A DNA stretch of 37,000 bases from Glandiceps talaboti (GCF_964340395.1 NC_135551.1:7471063-7508062); one strand, 5' to 3'; shown: positions 12,553-22,399, counted from the stretch's first letter. Program-made: numbers and translations. Notes: generated by a model from the sequence alone, not told the origin.

Positions 12553-12641
<89 letters not shown>
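12553..12641. repeat. (TA)n microsatellite
   Basis: Nearly pure TA dinucleotides over about 89 bp with one CA interruption near the left end. The Y/I peptide read from it is spurious. Confidence 0.95.
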
Positions 12642-12643
<2 letters not shown>

Positions 12644-15056
12644 TAGTATACTTGTATGTTACTTATTAATATCATCAATGAAACTGTTTCATATTTGTTT
12701 TTGAATTTTTTAAATTTCAATAAAGCATTTATACTTATTATTTATTTCCATCCTTATTTATTCCTACTATGCAGAGCGAGGAGAATGCTTTGGGACTGAT
12801 ATCTGTTCTGTTATCAGTCCTAGTCCTGACTGATATGCATAAATCAAGTTCAGTCATACCTGACATACATTTTGTGTATGTGTACTGCAGATGACGTATG
12901 CACATGACTTTATTTCAATAACATTAAATACTCCCCAATGGCAAAGCCGAGAGGAGGGGCTACTCCATAGGTTACTTATGCGTGAGTCTGTCTGTGTCCA
13001 CCTCTACCTCAAATACGCATTAGCCAATTTCAACCAAAGTTTTAGTAGACATCAAATACTATCCTATGCATATATGCACATTACTTCATTTCCTGACCCT
13101 TTCAATAACATAAAAAATAGCAGCCATTTTTTTTCAAATTTTGCCTAGTAACATCAGAAGGTTAGACAGATTTTATAATAGTGTCTACACCCACGTTATC
13201 AATTACAAGCTTACTAATGACACATTGACCTTGACGTCCAAGGTGATTTTGTCATAAAATTAACATTTTACTTGAAAGTAACATTGAAAACATAGTAGAT
13301 TGACTTTATTTTATCCGTGTTATCAATGACAAGCTTTCTAATGACACTTGGACCCTTCACCCTCATTTTCAATGACACATAGGCATTATGTTATTAGAAT
13401 GCAACTATACAGGTGACATATATGAGCTGATTTGTACTAAACCTTGTACAAATATCAGGTATAGTAGTTCACATGGGTTCATCACTTCTTTCTATTACCT
13501 TTGTGGTAATGCCTGGACCGAGACCATTTTTGTTGTAAACATTCATTTTGACCTCTCACACTGAAAGCACAATAGATAGACCTACGTGTAGTGAACACCT
13601 CCACCCGTTTCCAAATCAACAGCTTTCTAGTAATGTCCTGACCTTTGACCTTGACCTTTAAGTTTAAGGTGAAATAGCTAAACATGTTCAAAGTGTGTAT
13701 GCACACCTACATTCACTAGCTGATTTCAAACAAATCTGGTACTGGTACTAAGGTCAGTGTATATCACTTTTGCTATGTTGCATTAACACTAATGGCCAAA
13801 TGATGGCTGTTTTTATAACCAAAATTCACATTTTTTTTCCAATTACGCGGGAAGCTTTGCAGTTGTGTCCTCATTTGAATGTCACAAAATCTATGACGGC
13901 TTTTTCGGTAACAATGTACCCTTTAACCATAACCACTGATTTCATGGTCAAAAGACAATATGTTCAACATGCTCATGTTTAGCTTTTTAATGTTAGGATT
14001 TTTTAAACCAATTTTTACACAACTATGAGATACTATATTGTAATAATATATGCATATCACTAAAGAGACCTTCATGGTAAAGACCAAATGGGATCATATT
14101 TTATCATAAAAATTCAAATTATGAATTTGTAATTTTAAATGTTGGGGGATATGTCTTCAATGAAGACTTATTATAGTTACAGAAGATTTTGCCAAATTAC
14201 AAAAAATTAAAATGTATAGCTACATTAGCAGACTTTAATACCATCAATGAATGTACCAAATGATAGGGAATTCGATGACTGCATTTTTGAGAGGTCAGCC
14301 GAATGACCCTTAATTATGTAAATGTATCCTTTCAAGTAAAAACCTTCATCAAGCTTTATAGGATACTGTGCTTTGTTATTATCAATATACGCACCTAATT
14401 ATATGAGGAATCAGACATTCGAAACTTACATTATTACCTATTTACCAAATAATCTTTAATAGTTCAAATGAATCACGAAAACTAAAACATACATGTACAT
14501 CAATACAACCCTGTCCCATACCACTAAAGTAAAGCATTTTCATCCATATCATCAAGTATAAGTAAAAGTATACTGTTTCATTTACTAATTGACCACATTA
14601 GAAAGGCCACATGCTAGACTTGTAAATAAACCAATTGAAACAATATACTTTTCCACTCTATATAAATGCCATAAACAAGTGTAGCATATAGAGAAAGTGC
14701 TTTACTTCAGTGTTACCCAAAAGTGAACTTGAACGTTTCGTTATGGTAATCTTCAGAGATATAGTTTGTAAAAAAAAGGTCAATGTACTGCTGTCCAAGA
14801 ACGGAGAGGTTGGTTCAAGCTTGAGTGATGGCTTGTACTTTGGGGGTAAAATTCTAATTTCTTCGATAGTATATATACGAGGAATTTCAGTGAGACGAAT
14901 TTTTTGGGTATCTGCATGGTTCATCTATAATGATCGTTATGCATAATCGACTGTGTTTGTGATAAGTCAGAGAGAAATCAAAATAATTGTTACTTTGTTA
15001 ACTTGGCCAGTAACATCTCACCAATTTTTAGTCTCATTGACAAAGTACTTTCTGAG
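12642..15056. other. No recognisable gene; probably old repetitive DNA
   Basis: AT-rich DNA with phrases typical of decayed invertebrate repeats, such as GCAGCCATTTTTTTTC near 13121, recurring AATGACAAGCTT and TTGACCTTGACCT words at 13200-13660, and several 'ATGACACTT' variants. Frames at 12891-13148, 13482-13706, 13770-13982 and 14658-14946 show no domain. A degenerate AATTTGCAT..CAT..CATTAG repeat appears toward 15,050. Confidence 0.35.
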
Positions 15057-15060
15057 ATTT

Positions 15061-15277
15061 AAGTTTTTGACCAAAATCACATTTTTACACCTAATTTGCA
15101 TATCACTCATTAGATCATTATATGCTTGATATTGCTTCATCTATGCATCCCCATCAAATTTAAGCCCAATCTTCTCCATAGTTTTGGGATTCAAGACTTA
15201 TGACCAAAAAGACACATTTTTAACCCTAATTTGCATACTACTAATGGAATTATCATGTAATGTAGAAATCTAAACTA
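15061..15277 (+). repeat. Host tandem repeat (~130-147 bp units), left part
   Basis: Unit 1 (about 15061-15192) and the first part of unit 2 (15193-15277) share GACCAAAA..CACATTTTTA, CCTAATTTGCATA and a following AT-rich stretch. Unit 1 also contains CATCAAATTTAAGCCCAATC and AGTTTTGGG. Unit 2 stops abruptly at the left end of the retrotransposon and continues on its other side at 22889. Confidence 0.75.
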
Positions 15278-15386
15278 TCTACACTACGTAGTGATTGGGT
15301 GAGACCATATGAATATACATGAGATAGGGGTATATAATTGGAGAACCCAAACACCCAGATATCACATCACATGGCGGAGGGAAAAC
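15278..15386 (+). repeat. Split direct repeat A1
   Basis: 109 bp matching 22603-22711 with four visible substitutions. It contains the 10-bp palindrome ACTACGTAGT near its outer end. Similarity stops at GAGGGAAAAC. Confidence 0.9.
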
Positions 15387-15396
15387 TACTGCTCAG

Positions 15397-15405
15397 TATA
15401 AAATA
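15397..15405 (+). promoter_or_regulatory. Candidate TATA box of the element
   Basis: TATAAAATA lies about 30 nt upstream of the leader-exon ATG and just inside the A1 repeat. It is absent after A2, as expected if the promoter belongs to the internal 5' region. If used, transcription would begin very close to the ATG. Confidence 0.4.
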
Positions 15406-15419
15406 AGCTCCTCACGGTG
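15402..15419. repeat. 18-bp inverted repeat, left arm
   Basis: AATAAGCTCCTCACGGTG is the exact reverse complement of 22775-22792 between A2 and B2. It overlaps the candidate TATA region. Confidence 0.75.
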
Positions 15420-15429
15420 TGTATGCACG

Positions 15430-15591
15430 ATGTCTCAACAATCAACCCAGCCACAGCAACTGATTAGACCACGCCAACAGGACGTACCAAGGCCAGAGGG
15501 TGGACAAGTACAAAGTGCACGTGGTATCCCTGCTCCGAGTTCGGCGTCTGCTCACATAGGACCACACCCTAATACAACTGATAATCCCTCG
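15430..15591 (+). CDS. Leader exon of gag (54 codons)
   Basis: It begins with ATG (MSQQST...) and runs 54 codons of Q/P/R-rich low-complexity sequence to a strong donor, TCG/GTAAGT. The frame continues 36 codons past the donor and then stops, so splicing is needed to reach the gag body. Joining to the acceptor at 16357 keeps frame exactly (phase 0). The start is the first ATG after the candidate TATA box. The N-terminal segment has no recognised domain; in gag proteins such regions are usually disordered. The same phase-0 donor could also serve the RT (18505) and YR (20937) acceptors. Splicing is inferred from sequence only. Confidence 0.65.
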
Positions 15592-16356
15592 GTAAGTATA
15601 TACGACTCTTGTAGTGGTTTTCTAAAAACTAATTTCGAATTGATAATGACAACAAGAGTCCCGAATATCCCCGACACTTTACGGAAATTCGAGAAATAGT
15701 GTAAAATCAATGAACAAACCCATTCTGACGGTGTTGTATTGATATAAAGTCAGTGTATGGAGTTGGGGGCTCATTGAAGTATAGCGTGAAAGTCAGGTGC
15801 CCCACTTTACATTAGATGAAAAGGCCCACGAAAGATGACAGGTGTCCAACGTCACCGGTATTAGAAGGTAAGTGTCTGTTTGCCCAAAGACTGTGGGTGT
15901 TACCAGGTGTGAAACACGTAACAATATGTAAATTGCATATAGATGTCCTGCTGTGAATAACGGGGTTTATGATAATGATGTAGTACATGTGACAACGGCA
16001 ATGATATGGTACTAGTATGTGTGTCCCGGGGAGAGACACGTATGAGACACTTAGAACAGTGCAAGGGTGTCCCGTGGAGAGACACGTAAAAATAGCACAG
16101 GGGTGTCCTGAGAGACGCGTTAAATAGTACAGAGACAACTCGGCGTAGAATAGTACATGGGTGTCCCGGGGAGAGACACGTTCTAAAACAGTACATGGGG
16201 TGTCCTGTTGCTGAGACACGCAAAGAGTGCATGGTGCGCTAATTTTCGATAATATTCAAAGTATGGTGGCCCACTCGGCGTGATTTTTCGTTTTGCATGT
16301 TCTTTGCAAAAATTTGGTGCCATATAATCTGAAACGTTGCCTTGTACCCTTTACAG
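15592..16356 (+). other. Predicted gag intron (765 bp)
   Basis: It starts GTAAGT and ends with a pyrimidine-rich CCTTGTACCCTTTACAG. A branch-point-like ATCTGAAA lies about 24 nt before the AG. Stops are present in all forward frames. It contains the array of GTGTC...GACAC hairpins. The minus-strand open frames at 15812-16232 are the reverse reading of that array and are not treated as genes. Confidence 0.65.
16021..16219. repeat. Array of five GTGTC...GACAC stem-loops
   Basis: Units at 16021-16039, 16067-16085, 16103-16118 (weaker), 16161-16179 and 16200-16219 share a GTGTCC(C)...GAGACAC(G) pattern. Its 5-nt arms are complementary and the loop is purine-rich. Linkers contain AACAGT/TAGTACA..GGG words. 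Weaker relatives (GGTGTCCAACGTCACC near 15840, GGTGTGAAACACG near 15907) suggest an older, longer array. The array lies wholly inside the predicted intron. Confidence 0.7.
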
Positions 16357-16940
16357 GAAGCACAGCAGCAACATGTACAACCTTTGTCTGTTAATCAGGT
16401 GGCAACACAACAAAGGGAGGCAGGTGAGAGGCTACAGAGAACTTTGGTCGAACTGCAGCTCTATGCCGAGAGAGATGAGGCGATTTTTCAGCCTGAGGAG
16501 GCCTTGGCCAGACTACAATTGGTAGCGGACGCTGCCCTTGAGGCACGACACCCAGAATACCCTAGATATACAGCAATGTTGAAAGCACTAAGGAAGGAAA
16601 GGGATTCCCCAGCACTACCGACAATGTTTATGACTTTAATCGGAAATAAGGAGCAGGCAGACATTGTGGAGAAGATAGCAAAAGTCAAAAAGGCAGTGAG
16701 CCAAGTCAGCCCTCGGTTGGAACATCAGGACGGCCCAAGCCCAAGACGACCCAAGTGCTGGACCTGTGGGAAAATGGGACATATCTCTCGACATTGCTAT
16801 AGCAACACATCGCCATATCCTCGAAGAGATGATCGACGTGGGTCGGACAGGAGAGATAGAAGTGATAGATACAAAAGATAAACGGAACTGATCATGAAAT
16901 AGAAAAAAATAAAATGAAATAAAATAAAATAAATAAATAA
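16297..16940 (+). repeat. Gag segment, duplicated copy 1
   Basis: This 644-bp block matches 17545-18188 with no difference seen. It spans the intron's 3' end, the gag acceptor, all of gag exon 2 and the A-rich 3' stretch. Confidence 0.9.
16357..16881 (+). CDS. Gag exon 2 (copy 1), CCHC nucleocapsid
   Basis: 174 codons follow the acceptor in phase 0. With the leader exon the predicted Gag is 228 aa. The first two thirds are helical-looking and charged (QREAGERLQRTLVELQ; KEQADIVEKIAKVKKAV), consistent with a coiled-coil or capsid-like region. Near the C-terminus is a zinc knuckle, CWTCGKMGHISRHC (CX2CX4HX4C), and the protein ends in an R/D/S-rich basic tail (RRDDRRGSDRRDRSDRYKR). Gag is expected to bind element RNA and form the particle for reverse transcription. 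This copy lies nearer the leader than the identical copy at 17605 and would be the first acceptor met. Confidence 0.8.
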   Translation, partial: EAQQQHVQPLSVNQVATQQREAGERLQRTLVELQLYAERDEAIFQPEEALARLQLVADAALEARHPEYPRYTAMLKALRKERDSPALPTMFMTLIGNKEQADIVEKIAKVKKAVSQVSPRLEHQDGPSPRRPKCWTCGKMGHISRHCYSNTSPYPRRDDRRGSDRRDRSDRYKR

Positions 16941-17547
16941 AATTGATGATAAATCTGGATATGACAATGTGAGCATGACACTAACAAGCAGAGCTATGAT
17001 GGGTATACAGTGGGGAGGTTGGTGGCTTGTATATACAACCCTCCCCTTTGGCTGGAAATGTTCACCGTTTGTTTACCAGACCATGGGACTCTGTGTGATG
17101 AACGAAATAAGAAAATATGGCGTACCCTCCTCGCTCTATATTGATGACAGGCATGCAGGACAGTTAATAATAAACAATACATGGTCCAACAAGGAAAAGG
17201 CTGATGCCGCCTGTTATATTATGTGTTACATAGTAAATTCGCTCGGTTACTTCGTGGGTCTAGACAAGTGTACCTTCATCCCAGTCACAGTTATAGAGTT
17301 CTTGGGTTTCCTGGTAGACACCATACGCCAAGGGTTTGCAATCCTGTTATCAAAAAAACACATCTCAACGAAAACACTTCAAAGGTTCGTGGGAAAGTGT
17401 GTGGCGTTCACCTTAGTCATCCCAGCATCTAGGTTGTATATACGTCAAATGTCGGCAGAAATATAGAAGGCTGAGAGGCATCAGCAACAAAAATCTTCAT
17501 ATCGAGAGACCTGGCGGACGAAATAAAATTTTGGAGATGTATAGATG
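16939..17547 (+). pseudogene. RT fragment, duplicated copy (RT core only)
   Basis: 609 bp matching 19236-19844 with no difference seen. It starts abruptly at the IDDKSGYDN motif, includes LPFGWKCSPF and the catalytic YIDD (SLYIDDRHAGQ), and ends after a TAG at 17464-17466 that is also present in the full copy. It lacks the N-terminal RT region and RNase H. It joins the preceding gag block with a 2-nt AA overlap and the following one with a 3-nt ATG overlap. It cannot encode a working RT by itself. Confidence 0.9.
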
Positions 17548-18188
17548 TTCTTTGCAAAAATTTGGTGCCATATAATCTGAAACGTTGCCTTGTACCCTTT
17601 ACAGGAAGCACAGCAGCAACATGTACAACCTTTGTCTGTTAATCAGGTGGCAACACAACAAAGGGAGGCAGGTGAGAGGCTACAGAGAACTTTGGTCGAA
17701 CTGCAGCTCTATGCCGAGAGAGATGAGGCGATTTTTCAGCCTGAGGAGGCCTTGGCCAGACTACAATTGGTAGCGGACGCTGCCCTTGAGGCACGACACC
17801 CAGAATACCCTAGATATACAGCAATGTTGAAAGCACTAAGGAAGGAAAGGGATTCCCCAGCACTACCGACAATGTTTATGACTTTAATCGGAAATAAGGA
17901 GCAGGCAGACATTGTGGAGAAGATAGCAAAAGTCAAAAAGGCAGTGAGCCAAGTCAGCCCTCGGTTGGAACATCAGGACGGCCCAAGCCCAAGACGACCC
18001 AAGTGCTGGACCTGTGGGAAAATGGGACATATCTCTCGACATTGCTATAGCAACACATCGCCATATCCTCGAAGAGATGATCGACGTGGGTCGGACAGGA
18101 GAGATAGAAGTGATAGATACAAAAGATAAACGGAACTGATCATGAAATAGAAAAAAATAAAATGAAATAAAATAAAATAAATAAATAA
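17545..18188 (+). repeat. Gag segment, duplicated copy 2
   Basis: Exact-looking copy of 16297-16940. It is followed by the unique segment that leads into the full RT, so this copy occupies the original gag-to-RT position. Confidence 0.9.
17605..18129 (+). CDS. Gag exon 2 (copy 2)
   Basis: The same 174-codon exon as at 16357, with its own acceptor (CCTTTACAG), the CCHC knuckle and the basic tail. The leader donor could splice to either copy and yield the same 228-aa Gag; splicing here would remove copy 1 and the RT fragment. Identity of the two copies is taken from matching translations on both strands and a scan of the bases. Confidence 0.78.
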   Translation, partial: EAQQQHVQPLSVNQVATQQREAGERLQRTLVELQLYAERDEAIFQPEEALARLQLVADAALEARHPEYPRYTAMLKALRKERDSPALPTMFMTLIGNKEQADIVEKIAKVKKAVSQVSPRLEHQDGPSPRRPKCWTCGKMGHISRHCYSNTSPYPRRDDRRGSDRRDRSDRYKR

Positions 18189-18504
18189 TGATGGAGGAGA
18201 TGGATTGGAAGAAAATTAATGTCATGGGTGTACCCCTCTGTAAATGACAGAAATAAAGAATGATTATAAAGTGAAAACTCAATGTAGTTATTTGCATATG
18301 CGAATGTTCTGGAATGGAATACATGTGATTTGTAATGAATGATCGTGGATGTGAGATACGGTTTATATGACTAAGGCAGCCCTGGGGAGACCAGTAACTA
18401 AACCTGGTCTACCCCCCCCCCTAAAAAAAAAAAAAAAACACCCCCAAAATAGGGCGCATTGGGGGGTAATCTCGATACCCCTCAGAGAAAGTCACAATTT
18501 CTAG
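18189..18504 (+). other. Gag-RT spacer
   Basis: Non-coding segment between gag copy 2 and RT with a C12-type run then an A16-type run near 18411-18438. It ends in TTTCTAG, a possible acceptor whose AG also forms the in-frame TAG at 18502-18504 immediately before the RT frame. Confidence 0.55.
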
Positions 18505-20724
18505 CGGTCCCAGTGGAGGTCTATTTTGCATAACTCTAATGACTGGTATCTTCATAATTTACTGTGGAACTACCAATTTCCAGATATTGCTAGGTGGGAA
18601 AAGAGTATAACCTTTGACCCAAGGGAAGCAATGAAGGATGGACTACTCCGCAAGGTTAGCTGGACCGGGTGGGAAAACAATGGGAGACTTCCCCCCAGCA
18701 TGGCCAGACCCCACCCAAAACTGGTTGCAAGTGGTACGGTAAAGGCTTCAGCAAGACAATTGCTTTTCCGCGACCCTGGGTATTTTGTGGCGGGTCAGGT
18801 ACATAAACAAGTAGCACTATGGGATGAACTACTACAAGGTCAAGATCAGAGAAATCAAGTAATGAACTGGATAAAAAATGGGGTCTCAGTTTTTGACTTC
18901 ATCGTCCCATTTAAGGGGACATTTAGGGAAAAACCATATGACCGTGCATTCCCACCACCAATCTACTTGCCGAATAATGCCAACTGTAATAAACACGTTG
19001 CATTCATCTCGAAAACACTACTAGAGAGAGTGAGAAGGGGAGCAATCGAAGTGTGGGGGAGAATGGGAGAAGTACTACCTCCATATATTGTCATGCCCTT
19101 AACAGTTGAGCCCACCAAACCACGCCTATGTCATGACCAACGGTATATATCAACAACTGGATGAGAGATGTACCATTTCAACTAGATCAGATAGTTAACT
19201 TGCCCCGATATCTTCACAAGAGTCACTATCAAACAAAAATTGATGATAAATCTGGATATGACAATGTGAGCATGACACTAACAAGCAGAGCTATGATGGG
19301 TATACAGTGGGGAGGTTGGTGGCTTGTATATACAACCCTCCCCTTTGGCTGGAAATGTTCACCGTTTGTTTACCAGACCATGGGACTCTGTGTGATGAAC
19401 GAAATAAGAAAATATGGCGTACCCTCCTCGCTCTATATTGATGACAGGCATGCAGGACAGTTAATAATAAACAATACATGGTCCAACAAGGAAAAGGCTG
19501 ATGCCGCCTGTTATATTATGTGTTACATAGTAAATTCGCTCGGTTACTTCGTGGGTCTAGACAAGTGTACCTTCATCCCAGTCACAGTTATAGAGTTCTT
19601 GGGTTTCCTGGTAGACACCATACGCCAAGGGTTTGCAATCCTGTTATCAAAAAAACACATCTCAACGAAAACACTTCAAAGGTTCGTGGGAAAGTGTGTG
19701 GCGTTCACCTTAGTCATCCCAGCATCTAGGTTGTATATACGTCAAATGTCGGCAGAAATATAGAAGGCTGAGAGGCATCAGCAACAAAAATCTTCATATC
19801 GAGAGACCTGGCGGACGAAATAAAATTTTGGAGATGTATAGATGATGGGAAGGACTGGTTGCCATGGATACAAGAGAAACATACATCAATCTCGATAGCT
19901 ACCGACGCATCGATGTCGGGATGGGGAGGCACAGTTTCAACAGGAGGGCAAACCATAGAGATAGGTGACTACTGGCCAAATCATAGCTTGGGTAAGTCCA
20001 TTGCCTACAAAGAAACCGAGGCATTGACATGTGTATCAAAAGCGTTTGAAGAAAAAGTTACAGGAAGAAGGGTAAATGCACAGGTAGACAACAAAGTCCT
20101 AATTGCCTGTTGGGAAAATGTGGGAAGTAGGAACGCCGACCTAAACAGCGCCACCAAGCGACTATTTGAAACCGTAACAGAACTAGATGTACATCTCAAG
20201 CTGTCATATCATATATCGTATCGAGTAATAACCAAGCAGACAGACCCTCCCAAAAACTATGTGCGGGAGATGCAAAACTCCTCCTATGGAAAGTTATAGA
20301 GGAAAGGTTTGGCGGAACCAGTGGGCATTCTATTGATCTCATGGCACTCGATTCGAATACCCAGAAAAACAAGGATGGGCAACCTCTGAAACACTTCACC
20401 CCCTGGGAGACACCGGGGTCACACGGGGTTGACGTCTTCACTCAGAACACACAAGGCGAGAATTGCTATGTCTACCCACCATTCCAACTCATAGGGCCAA
20501 TTATAAAGTTTCTTGAGGAACAAAATGCACTTGTCACAATTGTTGTGCCAAAAACATCACCCCGACTGTACTGGTGGCCACTCCTGAAAAGAAGGGCAAT
20601 TGGGTGTTTACGACTGGTATCCGCCGGTGAGACAGCATTTGAAGTGCCAACGAAAACCAAGGGTTGGATACGGATGACATCATTTTATGACATGTACGCC
20701 TTCAGACTTGATTTCCAACACTAA
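18505..20724 (+). pseudogene. RT-RNase H polyprotein, broken in four places
   Basis: YR-retrotransposon RT in segments: N-terminal region and fingers at 18505-19150 (ends RLCHDQRY), palm at 19150-19760 (KIDDKSGYDN, LPFGWKC, YIDD), RNase H at 19791-20218 (TDASMSGWGG, KETEAL, VDNK acidic positions), and the C-terminal region at 20219-20724 (CAGDAKLLLW, YVYPPFQLIGP, YWWPLL). Lesions are a probable 2-nt gain in TATATAT at 19144-19150, TAG at 19761-19763, a probable 1-nt loss in the A-run at 19786-19790, and a 5-nt tandem duplication (TATCG twice, 20214-20223). No methyltransferase follows. The frame is closed upstream by TAG at 18502, so expression would need splicing to CGG at 18505 or another mechanism. 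The product would copy element RNA into DNA in an intact relative. Confidence 0.88.
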
Positions 20725-20904
20725 AGCTGGAAATATGAATGGCTACTAATCAAAAGTTCAGGAAAACATTGGCAATGCTAAATCTTTTTCTTCAGCGGTG
20801 ATTATGACATTACAACCATGTACCAAACCAGTTAAGCTTACGCGAATACTAAAAGAAGAGTAAAAAAAAAAAAAAAAAAACGAAGAAAATTCTCGTGGAT
20901 ACGA

Positions 20905-20936
20905 TACTAATAGTAAAAGTATGACTTTGTCTACAG
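20905..20936 (+). promoter_or_regulatory. Branch point and acceptor before the YR frame
   Basis: TACTAAT at 20905-20911 matches the branch-point consensus closely. The pyrimidine-rich CTTTGTCTACAG follows, with AG at 20935-20936 about 25 nt downstream. The acceptor opens the YR frame in phase 0. Confidence 0.6.
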
Positions 20937-22277
20937 GGCGATAAACTGGTAGGGGCACCACGACTATGGCTACCAGCAGTTCGCTGTAAGGAATGTCAAT
21001 ATCCAAACGACATAGGTCACAACTATTGTCAACAATGTGGAAGTGCTAGCAATACTGGTCTGACACAAGTACAAGTAGAAAATATGCCGAAAATCGATAT
21101 GGAAGTACTGGATGAAAGATTTCAAGAAATAAGTCAAAAAATCCAATCCAAACCGTATACCACGAGAAAAGTTCGCCTACAACAAGAAATTGAAGCATTC
21201 TTGGGGGGGGGGGGCATGACGCCTCAAAAGCCCATCATTGCAGTATCACCTACAGATATTGTAAAATTCCTGATATGGAAAGACAGACATGGTCGTTCGG
21301 TGCTTCATAGGGACAACTGTATCGAAACCAAAGACCAACCTTGCGAATGCCCTAAACGATTGGCCTTTAAAACGGTAGACTCATACATCGGACAGATACG
21401 ATCAATATTTGAAAATATTGGAAGAGGGGGTGAGTGGGACTGTAGACTGGGATTAGGAAACCCCGCTGCCAGCAAAATAGTCAAAGACTATCTGAAAGTC
21501 GTCACTGAGGAACAGATGAAAGCTAACATGCTCCCCAAGCAAGCAGTCCCAATACTGGTGAAAAAAATCGACAAGATAGTTGGATATGTTGATTCTGAGA
21601 TACCAGAACATATAAACCAGAACCCATTCCACTCATTCGTGCTGGCTAGAGATAAGGCTCTCCTCCTCACTCTCATGTACACAGGGGACAGGGCAAGTGA
21701 CCTACTGACGAATGTAAAAACAGAAGATATAACAGCTCTGCCGAATGGGGGCCTCACACTGAACCATGTATGGGGGAAAACACTCAGAGATGGAAGCGTT
21801 CGCCTCCTCACAATCTTACCAAACAAAACGATTAAGCTATGCCCAGTCATGGCAATCCGTCAATATTTTGACCTTAGTATGTCAATCGGAGTTATCCTTT
21901 CACCAGGATTCTTATTTAGATCCACCAATAGGGAAAAGAAAGTTAACATACCGTTGACCACAAACGCGGCAAATGCGAGGCTGCAATCATACCTACGAAA
22001 GCTTGGCATATTCCAATTAGAAACCATCCATGGATTTAGAAGCTCTTGCGCAATTGCACTAGTACTGGCACTTTCAGGCACCCCAATGTCAGAAATCATG
22101 CAACACAATGGTTGGAAATCTCCAAAAACTGCCTCATACTACATGCAACTGGCAACGGTTATGCTACCTACATCTACAGCAATGACACTGAAAGACGCCG
22201 CACTCGAAGAAATACAAGACACGTTTAGACACTGCAACGAACTCAGAGGAGCATCGCAAGCCTTTCCTTATAACTGA
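20937..22277 (+). CDS. Tyrosine recombinase (YR), open
   Basis: The frame is open from the acceptor at 20937 to TGA at 22275, 446 codons; the first ATG is at 21084. The N-terminal part has a zinc-ribbon-like CKEC...CQQC (CX2C, ten residues, CX2C) after PRLWLPAV. An N-terminal SAM-like DNA-binding region follows (KFLIWKDRHGRSVLH; TVDSYIGQIRSIF). The catalytic domain shows the expected series: Arg in TGDRASDLL, His-X2-Arg in IHGFRSSCA, Trp in NGWKSPKTA, and Tyr in SYYMQL. Ngaro-type YRs integrate the circular DNA form by site-specific recombination. An 11-G run at 21202-21212 (GGGG in the protein) could slip between copies. No stop or frameshift interrupts it, unlike RT. Starting at 20937 keeps the zinc ribbon, and this needs splicing. 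Confidence 0.87.
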   Translation, partial: GDKLVGAPRLWLPAVRCKECQYPNDIGHNYCQQCGSASNTGLTQVQVENMPKIDMEVLDERFQEISQKIQSKPYTTRKVRLQQEIEAFLGGGGMTPQKPIIAVSPTDIVKFLIWKDRHGRSVLHRDNCIETKDQPCECPKRLAFKTVDSYIGQIRSIFENIGRGGEWDCRLGLGNPAASKIVKDYLKVVTEEQMKANMLPKQAVPILVKKIDKIVGYVDSEIPEHINQNPFHSFVLARDKALLLTLMYTGDRASDLLTNVKTEDITALPNGGLTLNHVWGKTLRDGSVRLLTILPNKTIKLCPVMAIRQYFDLSMSIGVILSPGFLFRSTNREKKVNIPLTTNAANARLQSYLRKLGIFQLETIHGFRSSCAIALVLALSGTPMSEIMQHNGWKSPKTASYYMQLATVMLPTSTAMTLKDAALEEIQDTFRHCNELRGASQAFPYN

Positions 22278-22399
22278 TAAACCGTCTGTAAAAAAAAAAA
22301 CATGCGCTACGGGAAGACGGGATGGACAGAGGAGTTATCACAAGACCACGTACATATGTGGTGACCCGATCATAGCTACTGTACCCTATAACATAAAGC

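Noticed and set aside
12519-12704. Open frame rich in Y/I
   Set aside because: It is produced by the TA microsatellite.
15812-16232. Two long minus-strand open frames of 110-135 codons
   Set aside because: They read the reverse of the GTGTC...GACAC hairpin array inside the gag intron, overlap each other and show repeat-driven composition.
18189-18324. 146-codon minus-strand frame overlapping the gag-RT spacer (17884-18324)
   Set aside because: It is antisense to gag copy 2 and passes through A-rich low-complexity DNA; no domain is recognisable.
21488-21850. 120-codon minus-strand frame
   Set aside because: It is antisense to the conserved catalytic part of the recombinase and has no domain of its own.
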